Source: Tetrahymena thermophila SB210
Taxonomy: Eukaryota > Ciliophora > Oligohymenophorea > Hymenostomatida > Tetrahymenidae
Length of the DNA: 64,000 nt
NCBI RefSeq assembly: GCF_000189635.1
Contig: NW_002476418.1
Span: 248,001 to 312,000, forward strand
Direction: 5' to 3'
Under the pieces are notes generated by a model. The model searched no databases, was not told the DNA's origin, and worked only from the letters and a program-made list of their open reading frames with translations. A program made the position numbers and the translations under genes. This document shows, one piece after another, positions 37,763 to 50,700 of this stretch. Position 1 is the stretch's first letter. Each line of letters starts with the position of its first letter.

Positions 37763-39525
37763 TCAATTGGCTGCATTGGGTCTATAATTTTGAATAAATT
37801 CTATTTCATCATTCACATAATAAAATAAGACACAAGCATGAAGAGGATCGTTATCAATGTGAGTTATATCAAGTTTGTAAGTTGAGTCAGGTTTTTTCTC
37901 TTTAGAGAATTTTACTGTTTTACCGATTGGATCATAATCAACAATTACTACATCATTTTTTGCAAAGCTAAATGCCTTAACTACATTGTTGAATGCACTT
38001 TAGCTAGTTGACCAAGTACCTGCGTTTGAGCTAATCATATAAGCACCATGTCCTAAATTTTAAATAAATTAATATTAATTTTCAATATAGTCAACTTAAT
38101 TTATTATTTTTATTTAATTGATTAATAATATATACCTAGATTTGAAAATTGGAAACCATAATTCTTGGAGACTATTGTGTTCTTGTGACAAATACCGACT
38201 GCTAGCCAGTTGTTAGTAGATCCTTGCTTAATTTTAAAGGCAAATTTGCATTACTTATTTTTAGGCAAGGCAGGTTCCATAATTGCAAATCTATAGCTAG
38301 GATTTGAGCCATTTGATTTAACAATATTCTTGGAAACAAGAGTAATTTGTGCATGCTTATATGTATTAGAAAACCAGAACTTAATGTTATTCTTATAAAT
38401 TATGTTTGCTTAAAGAATCTGTTCTGACAGACTCTTTTTCTGAGTTTCTAATAAAGTTTCTATTTCCTTATTACCTTTTTCTAATGTTCTTTATATTTCC
38501 TAATATTGATTTTCTATGTTAATCTTGATAGTTTTTTATTCCAATTCAGCTTCTCCTTCTTCATCGCTTTATTTTTAATTTAATAAAAGTTAATTTGATT
38601 GAATATTAAAATATAATTAATTATTTAAGAGCAAATAACATGTCATTTCTAGCATAAAACATTAGAAATAACTAACTGACCTGCTCTTGCGCTTATGAAA
38701 TTTTAGCATGTATATTCATGAATATTTATTTATTAATTAATTAATTACTCTTCTTGAGGAATGAAATTAACAAGCCTTGAAACGGAACTTTTAAGTTTGT
38801 CTACATCTCCATTAAACTCATATACATTGTCGAAGAGGTTGTTAATTTCAGTTGTGGCTGATGTATGAGAAAGCACTTAATCCTTCATTTTATCGAAAAA
38901 GCTAAGAATAGAAGTTTTAATTGAAAGAATTTTTTCATTGAATGATTCATATATTTAATTGAGTTCTTTTTCTGCTAGTTTTTATTATTCATCTAGATAA
39001 ATTAGAAGTTCATCACAATTGAATTCAGACTTTGCTTGTTTAGCTGAATTTTCCAAAGCTTGATGGAGCAACACCTTCAAGGGTTTCCATTAACCTTTTT
39101 TATTTTCTTCTTGGCAAACAGCACATCCTAAAACGTCTTCCTTATTTGTTGTGTTTAAATAAACGTAGTTGAGCAACTCTCCTTCATGGAAATTGCCTTT
39201 CTAGCAAACAGGGTATTTAATTTTTTATATTTATGGTGCTATCTATTTAACTTTTTATTTTATGGGCGATTATGTGGGTTCAGTTTTACCTTCACTTGGA
39301 GATGCATTTGCATTTGCGTTTGCATTTCCATTTTACTAATTAACAAAAAAATATTAATCGACAGAATAATAAGTCTAAAACAGAACCCAATTAGTTTGAT
39401 TTTGTAGCTTAATCAACTAAAAGGGTAATAAATTGATTCTAATTTAATTCGTTTACTTGAGGTGCTTGCTCTTATGTCTCACCTTCAACTAATTCGGCTT
39501 TAAGTTTTGTAAATTCTCCTTCCAT
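37763..39525 (-). CDS. Protein with Cys/His cluster, coiled coil and SPRY-like C-terminus
   Basis: Four exons (39457-39525, 38749-39416, 38136-38566, 37763-38052) join in phase to 485 residues. The first intron is only 40 bp. Around residues 91-130 is a possible zinc site, YPVCQKGNFHEGE ... LGCAVCQEEN, reminiscent of a degenerate B-box. A long helical, coiled-coil-like region follows (CDELLIYLDEQQKLAEKEL, then INIENQYQEIQRTLEKG). The C-terminal ~150 residues resemble a B30.2/SPRY fold: NNWLAVGICHKN, WSTSQSAF, an NDVVIVDYDPIGKTVKF strand pair and LHACVLFYYVNDEIEFI. Zinc-box, coiled-coil and SPRY layouts are known from TRIM-like adaptors, but there is no RING here, so ubiquitin-ligase activity should not be assumed. 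Confidence 0.75.
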
Positions 39526-41060
39526 ATCTTGAGTTATTAAATAATTATTTAATGAACTTAAAATAAAATAAAATGAAAGAGATAGTTTAAAAGTAAACAA
39601 ATTTCTAACTAACTGATAAAGGTATTTTATAAAAAATTCTAATTTCAATCAATACTAAATAAATTATATCTAACTACTTTTTTATAATGCTATTCTATAA
39701 CTTTTTCTTTTGAGTTCTTTCTTTTTTGCTAACTTTTTTATCTTTACTGCAAAACAAATACTTTTTATTTTTACAAAATATAAGCGACTAATTTGTTAAT
39801 TAACTAATTTGAGATATATATATATAATCTTTTGTTAGTGCCAAATCATTCATAAAAACTTATCTCATCAATAAATCTTAATGAACATAATCAAAACAAT
39901 TAATTCATTAGTTTTTTTAATGCACTCTTTATCTAATTCATCAGATCATAAATGAATATGTGTGTGTGTGTGTGTGTGTTTTCATTTAAATCTGTTCAAC
40001 TTAATCTTTAATTAGAAATAAATCAAATTATATTTATAAAATTCTTTTGATTCCTAATTGGCAAACTCATTCATTATTTTTTAATTAATTTAGAAAGAAT
40101 AAATTTTTCATTCACAACCTGTCTGCCCTAATACCTACTTTAAGATATCATAGATCAGAGAGCGCATTACTTATCAACAGGAAGGTAGAATAATAAATAA
40201 ACAATCCATTAAAATGAGGATTGATTTATTAAATATTGTTTTTTACTTACTTTATTAATTTGTGTACAATTTTAAAATTAAAACATATTATTTTGTTTTT
40301 AGATTCAAATTAATTTATTTGTTTTATTTTCTAAATTTTAAATTTTATTTTATAATTTGTCAACACATTATTAAAAATGTTTAATTTTTTTTTTAGTCAA
40401 ATTAATTATTCATAATATATAATATCAGAATCTCTAATAGAATCTTTGATTAAAATAATCTTGAGAATTTAATCTAATATTTTATTTTAAGATTTAATTG
40501 ATTAAATTATAATAATAATATTTGGTCACAATTAAATTAGATTATTCTTTTACATTTATTGTGGATTAATTGTATTTATTTATTTACTGCTTTCATTGAA
40601 TCAATTAAATATCTTAAATCAAAATTATTTTTATTCAAAGTAAATTCTCAAAGACAAATAAATAAATATTCGTGTTTAAAAAAATTTTGATAAGCTTTGA
40701 ATTGTAAGAAATAAAAACTTGTTTTTGATAAATAAGAAAAAAGAGCTAGAATTGCTTTAAAATGTGTAGTAAGCATGAAACGAAAAGCTAATTAAAAATA
40801 CAAAGATTTACATTAATAAAAAAAATTTATCTAAAAGCGATTTAATTAATTTAGAAATATTGCTTTAGGAACATCATAAATAAATACAAAAGAAGATATT
40901 TTTTGTATTGAAGAAAAAAAAAATAAACATTAAAAAAATAAGAATTTGATTCACTAAAATAGAATTTTAATCAGATTTAATTATTAGCAGAACATTTCCC
41001 TAAAATTAGAAATTAACAAATTATTTATATTTTTTTTGGGGGAATCAAAAATCAAATTAG
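39526..41060. other. AT-rich intergenic region with a GC-richer island
   Basis: Divergent spacer. It holds a (TG)n tract at 39959-39979 and, at about 40100-40200, an island of markedly lower AT content in which two overlapping plus-strand frames both look coding (HNLSALIPTLRYHRSES and FHSQPVCPNTYFKISQI). I could not attach either frame to a start or a neighbouring exon. Confidence 0.45.
39959..39979. repeat. (TG)n microsatellite
   Basis: About ten uninterrupted TG dinucleotides in intergenic DNA. Confidence 0.9.
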
Positions 41061-41483
41061 ATGAGTGCTAAAAGAAGATACCCAATTTAGAATGTTATAA
41101 AAACAAACTTAATATTTTGTGTAAGGGTGGGTGTTCATATCTAATATATTTAACTATCTTACTATATCTTAGACTCTTTTTATAAATCTTTTTTAAAACT
41201 AAATTTTATTGAGATAGATAGAAGAAATATAATCTGAATATGGTGAAGATAAAGTAATTTAAAGCAAGTAACAAAATGAAAATAGAATTTTGATTATTTT
41301 TTATTGAGTTAATAATTAATTGTTTATAAATTTTTGTTTTTCATTTTTTGATTTATCAAGCAAGAAAGAATCTACAGCTAAAAACTTAGCTTACTTTATT
41401 ATCATCTATTACTGGGAAGTCAAAAAAAAAATTGTGGAAAAGAATTTGCCAAAACCTAAGATATATAAAAAGAATTGCTTTGA
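41061..41483 (+). CDS. Candidate three-exon small gene, 87 residues
   Basis: Exons 41061-41120, 41173-41253 and 41361-41483 all break at codon boundaries and are separated by introns of 52 and 107 bp with GTAAG...TTAG and GTAAT...CAAG ends. Together they give ATG-to-TGA. The product starts MSAKRRYPIQNVIKTN, has a charged segment (QIEEIQSEYGEDKQERIYSQK) and ends LLYYHLLLGSQKK...GKEFAKTQDIQKELL. Exon 3 has normal coding composition. It is a small, mainly helical soluble protein by appearance; I do not recognise the family. The consistent phases support it, but exon 1 and the hydrophobic start of exon 2 are less certain. It ends about 130 bp before the next gene on the same strand. Confidence 0.45.
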
Positions 41484-41609
41484 GTAAATGTCTCCTTAGT
41501 TTTTTATAATTAAATTTTGAGAATAAAGAAAATCAATTTGTTTGAATAATTAAGAAAAACACATTAAATAACATAACATAGTTTTAATTAATTAATTAAT
41601 TAGGCAAAC

Positions 41610-44600
41610 ATGAAGGAGAGTCGAAAAAATTTCGAATTTTCTATTAAATTCATATTGCTAGTTGGTTTCTTTTTCGTGTAAACTTTCTCAAAGCTAGTTA
41701 ATGATGATCCAAATTTAGATGATTTTAGCAGAGCCCTTTTTAATTGTGCAGATTTCGATATTACTTAGGATAATTACAAAGTCGAAAGTGATTAAATTGT
41801 ATTTGAAATTCAATCTCTCAGTGAATAAGTACAGTAAAATGTCTTAAAGTTTAGAGAATTAACTATAAGCAAGGCTGAATAAGTATTAACTAATTATAAA
41901 AATTTTAAAAGCATTGTTTTTTAAAATGGACCTAAATCTACTTTGCTTTTCGACGGAATTTATATATTAGGAGATTAAGAAAAAAAAATATCAGTATAAG
42001 TATTACAATTACTTTATAAGGATTTATTTATGCTTTAATTTTTCAATATATCAAGCGTCTTTATTACAAAGAGTTCATTTAGTTACTCTACTTGGGTCTA
42101 ATCATAATTTACACTTTTTAATAATGTTAAAACAATTTATATTTAAACTTTTTAAGTAAATCAATCATAATTTTCATCAAACTATTTAATGTAAGTATTA
42201 AACTCTTACAACACAACTATCGGATTTGCTGATTTAAATTAAAACAACTAAAACTACATTGCTGATGTTTAAAATGTAAATATTTTCAAGATATTAAAAA
42301 TGAACATATATAAGTGTTAAATCAAAAATGCAGGCTAACCTCTAAATTAAAATATATTTAATTTTAACTCAGTTCAACAACTCTCACTTTACGAAATGAT
42401 AATAACTAATAATACCATTAGAACACAGAATACTTTTAAGTTTATTTCAATCTAAGGAAGTGATGTTGTTAAAATTAACAAATCTCTCATTAAATTTAAT
42501 AATGCTACTAACTCTTACTCTTCAATGGAAATTCTTAAGTCAGTCAACATAGCATTAGTGAGGTATAAATTTTTTATTGCTATTATTTGCAATTTATATC
42601 ATTTTTTTAAAATTATTTAATAAATATCAATCGATAATGATTTTAGCAAAACAGATAAAGTGGGTATCAAAAAAAATTTTTGCGATTTATCAAAATTTTT
42701 ATTGACTATCTTAACATAAAAAATTGTAAAATTTAATGTATGCCACCTGCTTACCTACCCACCCTATTAAATATTTTTAACTTTTTATTTAAAAAACTAA
42801 ATAAAAATTTCTTTTTTTATTTTAGTGTTTTTGTGGAAAATAACATCCAACTTGGTAACTTTGGAGGTACTATGGCGATAGATTCAACAGGAGTTGAAAA
42901 TTCACTTGTCACAATAACAGATAGCGTTTTTAAAAAAAATTTTGCTTATACATCTGGTGGTGCAATTTACATAAATGCGTAATTTATAAACATTTACCAC
43001 ACTAAATTTGTGGATAATGTAAGTTAAGGGAATGGAGGAGCTCTTTTCGTAGAAAGTACAAACACAATAGACATTAATAATGTGCTATTTTAGTCCAACT
43101 CTGCCATTTAAAGTGGAGGAGCAATTTTTCTTTCATCAAATACTTTATCAAACGCTTTAAAAGTATTCAATGCAACTTTTAAAAATAATTATGTACACTA
43201 TTGTAATGGAGGTGCATTATTTACAAATAAATTTAATTCTATTTAATTAGAATTTGCTGACTTCGATCATAATTAGGCATTTGAAGGTGATGGTGGAGCT
43301 ATTTATGGCAGGTAAATATTTTACAAATTTTATAAATATATTAATAAATAATTAATTAATTAAATTGTTTATATAAAAGGAATATTGAGACAATTTTTGT
43401 TAGATATGTAAATTTTACAAAAAATTAAGCTTTTAAAGGAGGATCGTTGAGAGTGGACTATTCCAATTTAATTAATATTATTTTATCTAATTTTACCAAA
43501 AATTTTGCTAATAACACTGGAGGAGCTTGCTATTTTATTCAAATTAACTATTCTTCTGATTTCAATGGTTGTAACTTCAAAGAAAATCAAGCAATATTTG
43601 GAGGCGCTTTATATCTCTATGAAAATTCAGCATTTTAACTCACAAATTCTCTTTTTGAAAAGAATTAGGCTTTATAAGATGGTGGAGCTGTTTTCTTATC
43701 AGAAAATACACATGTTTTGGAAATGGTTAACACTAAATTTCATTTCAATATAGCTTAAGGAATAGGAGGGGCTATTTATGCTAAATAAATTAAGCATTCT
43801 GTTGACTAAAGTTCGATAATTTCAAATAACTCTGCTTTGATTGGTGGAGGTTTAGCTTGTAGCAACATTTCTAGATATTAAGATTTATCTAAAATACAAA
43901 TAGATGAAATAGTTTAAGATAATAATGCTCAAATTTATGGAAATAACATTGGGCTTATCCCCAAATCAATTTTTTTAACACATATTAGTTATTATGATGA
44001 AGGATCTCAATAATTGAAACCTCTTAATTTTACCAAATAAATTATGCTCTAATAATAAGAGATACAAAGTTTTGTCGTTAATGATGTAAAGAGTCCATCT
44101 AATTTAGTTTTCTTTTGGAAATTGGTAGATGAAAATGATTAAATAATAGCTCCAATTAAGCCAACCCAAAATGATATAACTCAGATAGTTAGCATTAACA
44201 ACACACCTGAAATATAAGAGCGTATGACTGAGTACAATCTTTTTTAAAAGTAGTCCTTTTTACAAAATTATACAATATTTTCTGAGAATGAATTCTCAAC
44301 TATATTTTTCACGATTGGTGAGCCTTCAAAAGACTAATAAGTATAAATAAGTTTTCTTTCTGGAATATAGGGCTCTGCAAAGGTGGTTAATATTTTATTC
44401 AACTATAGAAAATGTTAGATTGGTGAAGTATATATTTAAAGTACTTTTTAGCTTTGCTAAGAATGCAGATAAGGAACTTATTCATTCAGCGATCCTTACA
44501 ATGCCAGCTGCTTCAATTAGCCTGAAGGAGTTCAAAAAAGCTTTGGATCTACTTTAATTATGCAACCTGGATACTGGCGCTCTTCTTAATACTCTGCAAC

Positions 44601-46932
44601 TATATTAGAGTGCCAATTTTAAGGCTCATGCATTGGTGGAGAAGGTGCATTTTTAAAACTATTTTTATAATTTTTTTATTTATTTAGAAATAAAAATAAG
44701 CTTATTAATTCCTAAAATTTATTCTTTAATTTTACAAAGAGGAAAGAAAACTGATGTTCCAATTTTTTATTATTAATAAAGATCAATTTATTAAGGATGA
44801 TTATGTCTGAAGTATTATTTGTTTTTAAATTATAAGTTCAAAATAATTTATCTCATTAGGCAATCACAATTATCTTTAATTCCCATTACTTTACTACTTA
44901 AAATTCTTACAAAGATAATGATTAAAATTTTAATATTTCAAACAAATTTTGAAATCACTTTGTAGTCAAAAATAAAATTAATGAATTGAATAAAATAACT
45001 TTTAAATTTTACAATTTAACAAAGTTTTTTAATATTTTTTGAAAAATAAAATTAGGATATGGAAATGGTTTGTGTTAAAACGGATACTAAGGAGTTATGT
45101 GCAAATAATGTGCTTTTAATGATAACACAAAGTACACTCAAAATTTGTTTGACTTAGAATGCACAAATTGTGAAGAAAAATAAGGCTAGAGTATATTTTA
45201 AATTGTATTACTTTGTATATACTTGGTAGCTATTTCTTTTTTAGTAATGAATTCCTTGGTTTAAGATTTCTTGCTAGAGAAAATGTCATTCACGTTAACT
45301 AAAATGAAAGTGTTTTTATTTGATAAGAGACAGAGTTAAAGAAGACTTTCAGTTGTTTACATTAAAATGTTTTTACATTTTTGCTAAATCTCAATTTGCT
45401 TGAATTTTATGCAAATCCAAAATGCCAATATTAGTTCTAATTTGTATGTGATCCCTAAATATTTAACTGACACAATTACTGTTATTATTCAGCTTAGTAC
45501 TTGCTTTTTTGTTCCAAATTCTGGACTTAACAGTTCCTCAGTTGCATTCACTTAGTTAATTCTTGTAGAGATTTCTCCTATTATTTTCTTTTTATTTGGC
45601 TATCTCTTGATTTATGCTTTGCACAAAGTTAAAAAGCTTGATTTACAGTAAAAGCAGTATTATTCTAGGAATCTGTTTTGGTTCTGCTTCTGTAGCTTGT
45701 TTTCTATTTCAATAATTAGATATTTAGTTTCTATTTCGGCTTGCACATAAGTAGGAGATTAAAACAGAATGTTTGCTGATTACAATATTCAATGTGACAA
45801 TAATACAACAAGAATAGTCTTAATTTATTCTCTCATTCTGCCAATATTTGCATTTTTCTGTGCTTATCTTCCTTTAACTCTTATTTAAATTTTAACAAGA
45901 CAATCTAATATTCATAGACCAGTTAGAAAGAGTGTCGAGCTTTAAGATACCTAAAAATAACTTAGTAATACTGAAAATTAAACGAATCAAGAAAAAATAA
46001 ATATTTTGAGTGATGGAAGCACTCTACAATTAAGCAAAAACAGTGATAACTACTTATATAGAATTAATGGAAGCGATCGTTTTAGTAAATCAAATTATAC
46101 TGATAACAGTGCTTCATAATTGCCATACGATGAAAGACAAGATAATATAATCTAAATGGAATACGATGTTGAGGATCAAGTAATAAATTATGTTAGAGAG
46201 AAAAGTTGTTCACATAATGGAGACCTAAAAAAACCATTATTTGGTAAAAAAATTGAAGGAAAGTTAACAGAAAAATCTTTAAATTAAATAAATTACTGGT
46301 ACTTAACAGTTGGCTACAAACCAGAATATTAGTATTGGGAAATAGTTAAATTCATTTTTAGATAAGTAATCATTATTATGATATTTTTCTCTAATGAAAT
46401 ACCAATTTTTGCAGGAAGTCTTTCAATAGTTTTTTACATTTTTTATTTTTATTTTTTGAGCAAGAAGCAGCCATTTGTCACTAAATAACTCAATAATTTA
46501 GAAAACGAATGTCATTTAATACAAGCAGGTTGTCTATTCTCATTTTTGATTATTTAATAAATTAATGGAGATTATAGATTTGAGTACATGACCTATATAT
46601 TTGTCTTTTTTGCTTATTTTGTCTTCTTTTGGTTTTTATTTAAGATGCTTTTCTTAATAGTTGTTTCATTAATGGAAAATAATTCAAAGATAGACAATGT
46701 TAAGATGGCTTTTAATCTGGTAATCCCAAATACATATAAGATAAATAACGAAAAAAGTTAAAAGAAGTGGATGTTAATTTAAAATAATTTAAAATTGATT
46801 TTATCCAGAGGACTTGATGATAAGCTTTTAGACAGGCAATTTTTGATTCACTAAAACAAAAATTTGCTTAGAAGTATGAAAAATAAAAGAGACAGCAATG
46901 AAGAAGTAATTGATTTGGATAAGTAGAGCTGA
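41610..46932 (+). CDS. Large beta-helix (polymorphic-repeat) transmembrane protein
   Basis: Four exons (41610-42562, 42826-43311, 43380-44644, 45056-46932) join in phase to 1526 residues. An N-terminal hydrophobic segment (FSIKFILLVGFFFVQTF) is a likely signal peptide. The ectodomain has parallel beta-helix repeats, with recurring GGA(I/L/C) turns about every 25-50 residues (SGGAIYIN, GNGGALFVE, SGGAIFLS, TGGACYF, FGGALYLY, DGGAVFLS, GGAIYA), like chlamydial Pmp or pectin-lyase-type folds. A Cys-rich juxtamembrane module follows (CQECRQGTYSFSDPYNASC ... GLCQNGYQGVMCKQC). The C-terminal ~600 residues contain about eight or more membrane helices with a long Q/N/S-rich cytoplasmic loop. Members of this ciliate family are usually named only 'transmembrane protein'; a surface or sensory role is an inference. 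Confidence 0.85.
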
Positions 46933-47770
46933 TTAAATGCCAAAAAATATTGAATAATAAAATTAATATAATGCAATAAAAAATAACTCTTGTATTTTAA
47001 TCAACCTAATTAATGAAAATTTTAAGAATTATACTAAAATATAATTTACTTAATTAATTTTTATGTAAAATCATTTACTTATTTTATCACCCAAATCATA
47101 ATATTTAGTTATAATCATGTATCTTTAGTAGTAAAAATAGTAGCATATATTTTAATTAAAACAAATTTTAATTTGTGTAAATATCATATAAAAGGAAAAA
47201 TGTTGTCTGAAACCACTTTATTAAAAACTAATTTTTATTGTGTTTTAAAAAACTTTTTATTTTTTATTATTTATTTTAAGGTTAGATTAGATTAAATAAG
47301 ATTTACATCATATAAAATTTTTACCATCCATGATAATATATTTTTATTTAAAATTCTTAATAATTTTGTTCTCATAAATATTTCTAATGATACTCTTTAT
47401 GAAATTAGCTTCAATTTATTACATGTTTAAATTAAATTTGATTTCAATCAAAAAATAAATTACAGAAAAATGTAAATATTATTGCTTATTTTTAAGATTT
47501 ACTTTAAGAGGTTTTCTTTTATTTCTTTTTGTAAGAATCTTAGAGAAATTAGATTATCTTAGTAAGGACATAAATTTTATAAAATATATTGGTTGAATAT
47601 TATTTATTTATTGCAAACAAGATTTATTAACAAAAAAATGTAAATAAAATCTATTTCGATAGAATTTAATTTGTTTGTTTTATTACTATAATTTGTGGAT
47701 TTTTAGCTTTTTATTAATAATACTTCATACAAGCAAGAGCATATATTTAACAGCTAAATTTTAGTAATTT
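46933..47770. other. AT-rich intergenic region
   Basis: About 840 bp between two plus-strand genes. No repeat, RNA gene or coding-like island was noticed. Confidence 0.5.
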
Positions 47771-50700
47771 ATGAATTAGCAATTCGACAAGATAAAGAAT
47801 TATGAACAGAAGCTTTAATTTACGATCAATAAATTAGAGCCGTAGCATCGACTGCCAACTGAAAATTCAATTAATAATGCCAGCTATATGGGAGGAATCC
47901 TTAAGCAGAGTTAGAATAACAACCAAAATTATATTTAATTTTTAGAATCCATTACACCTTAATCAAATAAATCTAATTAATTCAATAGAAGCTTTTTGGT
48001 TGAGAGACAAAACACTGATTAAGAATAAACGAGAGACAATATTTTACCTTAAATCAATAATCCAAGGTCGAAAAGCGAAAATAAAAATGGTGCTCAAAAT
48101 AATAGCAGCTAATAATATTTGGACTAATAAAAATAAACTTTTTACAACAATAGATAGTCATCTTCTAAAAATTAAAAGAGAAGTCACAATTACAATTTTT
48201 ATGCTTAACCAAAGAATGCTGTTGAAGTCATAATTACGCAGAATGAATTTGAATCAACAAACTCTTCTAATTTATGGAATGAACTACAAATGAGAAAGCC
48301 TAATTATAGATATCCAAATACAACTAAATACTCATAATCTAACAAAATTACTCTTTAGCAAAGTAATGGTAGATAATTACAAAGCAGAGATCTCATTAGA
48401 TCATTAACTATAGATAACAATAATTGCAACTCTTCAAATAGTAAATCAAGAAATTATTTAGATGATCTTTAAATCTACAATAACGCAGTTAATAGATTAG
48501 ATACATCTTCATCATAAAATTTTAGCCAACCTCTATCAAAACATATGATAAATATAAAAAATATAGTCAAAAATCAAAGTTTAACACCTATTTCACAATC
48601 ATTCAACAACAATAGATTTTAGGAACTTTAAATTAATACAAACGATAATAATGGCAATTACTCTAATCTAAGATTATCTAACTAATGTTTTTCAACTCCT
48701 CACAAGGGTTACTATAAAGATATGAATTCTAAAATGTTTTTGAATAAAAGCTATGACTATGATTTAAAGATAAAACCTCCTTTGCTTCATAAGACTAAAA
48801 CTAATGAAAAAAACATTTAAACCGAGTTAAAAGAAATAGAAGAATAAAATGATTAATTAAGTGAAAATATTATCAAAAATGAAAATATTTAAATTTCTCT
48901 AAACAGAAATCATTTGAAAAACATATCAAGCTCATCTAATAGGTATAATAAGCATAATTACAATTTATCTTCACCTTAAATGATGCTTTAATAGCATAGT
49001 AAATAACAATAAGCAAATATTTAGTAATAATATTATGAGAGGATAGTAACTGATAGTGAAATTTAATCTAATAGGAGCAATTAAAATAACTTAAGTTTTC
49101 ATCACACTTCATTTTCTAAAAACTAATACTTGATAGACGAAAGAAAGGTGGTCAACATTTAAGTTTAAAATGCAGAAATGGATCAATACATCAGATAGAT
49201 ATAAAAGTATGTTTTTAAGAAGTAGCACGATATTGATAACAACAGCAGCTTGAGTTTTAAAAGACCAAACGTAATACATCCCTCTGATCTAGCTGAGCAC
49301 GTTTTCAATAATTAAATGAAAATCAATTCATCGAACTAATAATTGCTGAATAATTTATAATAAACTGACTCAAACTAAGATTTGAGATAAACTCTCATAG
49401 AAAATGACATTCACTTAGAATAGCCTCTTATAATGTAGCAACATACATTTTAATAATAAAATTAAGATATTAAGTAGCTTCAAGTGGTAGATTAGAATTT
49501 ATATTAAATGAATCCTAAACAAGATATTGATTTTAATTAATAGGATAAGAACTCTTTAGAACAAACAGAAACGAAAAACCAAAATAATTTATAATTATAA
49601 AAAAATTATCAAGACATGAAGAACAAAGATTAAATATAAAATATTGATTAATAAAATAAAAATGATGAAAAACTGAATAATAATTAAATGAATGAAACTC
49701 TTTCAAGACAATATAGTTTTTCAGCTTGTTATAATTAGAACAAAAGTATTCTTCCTTTATCGAGAAATAGCGAGTAGGTAGATTAAACTCCAAAACTTAA
49801 TTCATAAGAACAATTATAAATCCCATCTCAAAAATCTTCTTTGGATGAAAACAGCAGTCAACAAAATTAATAAATAAATTAAGAAGATATAGATTTTTTT
49901 GACAAAAAGCGGTCTGCTGAATTTGGAATAAATTATAATTCAAATAAAGGCAGCAAGAAATAAATAAAGAACAGTTCTCATCAATAAATAAATAGTAAAA
50001 ACACTCAACTAGAACTACTACAAGAAAATACTCAATAATAAATAAATTAAAGTCCTAAAAACAATTAAAATAATAATTCATCTAAAGGATTACTTAAAAA
50101 TCATTAATATTTAACATAGACAGCATAACTTTCTTCATAAAAATCAAGCAATTAAACCTCCTATAATTCGCCATAATCTTATAAAATAGTAAATCAATAA
50201 TCCTCACAAAGCTCTTATTATTAATCCTCTTAAATTTCTAATTAACCTAATTCTTAAAATTCACCTAATGAATAATCTTATAAAAGCTCAAAAGAACTAT
50301 CATAGAGAAACTCTGAATAATATTCTCCTTAAGACTTAAGTAGTTAATCACAATAGGATTCGAATAGATTATTATCTTAAGGATCTAACTAATTTCCTTC
50401 TTAAAATTCAAATAATTTTTCTCCTTATAATTGTTCAAAGACAAAATTGCTTGAAAACAACTAAAGATTAGATTCATAAAGGGTTTAATAGCAATAGTAA
50501 CATTAAGAGTCAAGTCATCAGAGTTAAAATGCATTTATGAAGTTTAATCCTGATAAGAGAAATTAAATTATAATAGCATAAGAAGGAAATTCAAAGCAAA
50601 TAAGCAAAAGAAATAGCAATTCATCAAGTAAATCAAAATAGATTTAAATTGAAACAAACTCAGCTAGGAATAATTAAGAGGAGCTTTTATAGTAAAAAAG

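Noticed and set aside
39186..39407. Plus-strand frame with hydrophobic and Cys-rich character
   Set aside because: It is the antisense shadow of exon 2 of the SPRY-like gene.
43447..43753. Two overlapping short plus-strand frames treated as genes
   Set aside because: One is an internal piece of exon 3 of the beta-helix protein cut by standard-code stops; the other is its out-of-frame shadow.
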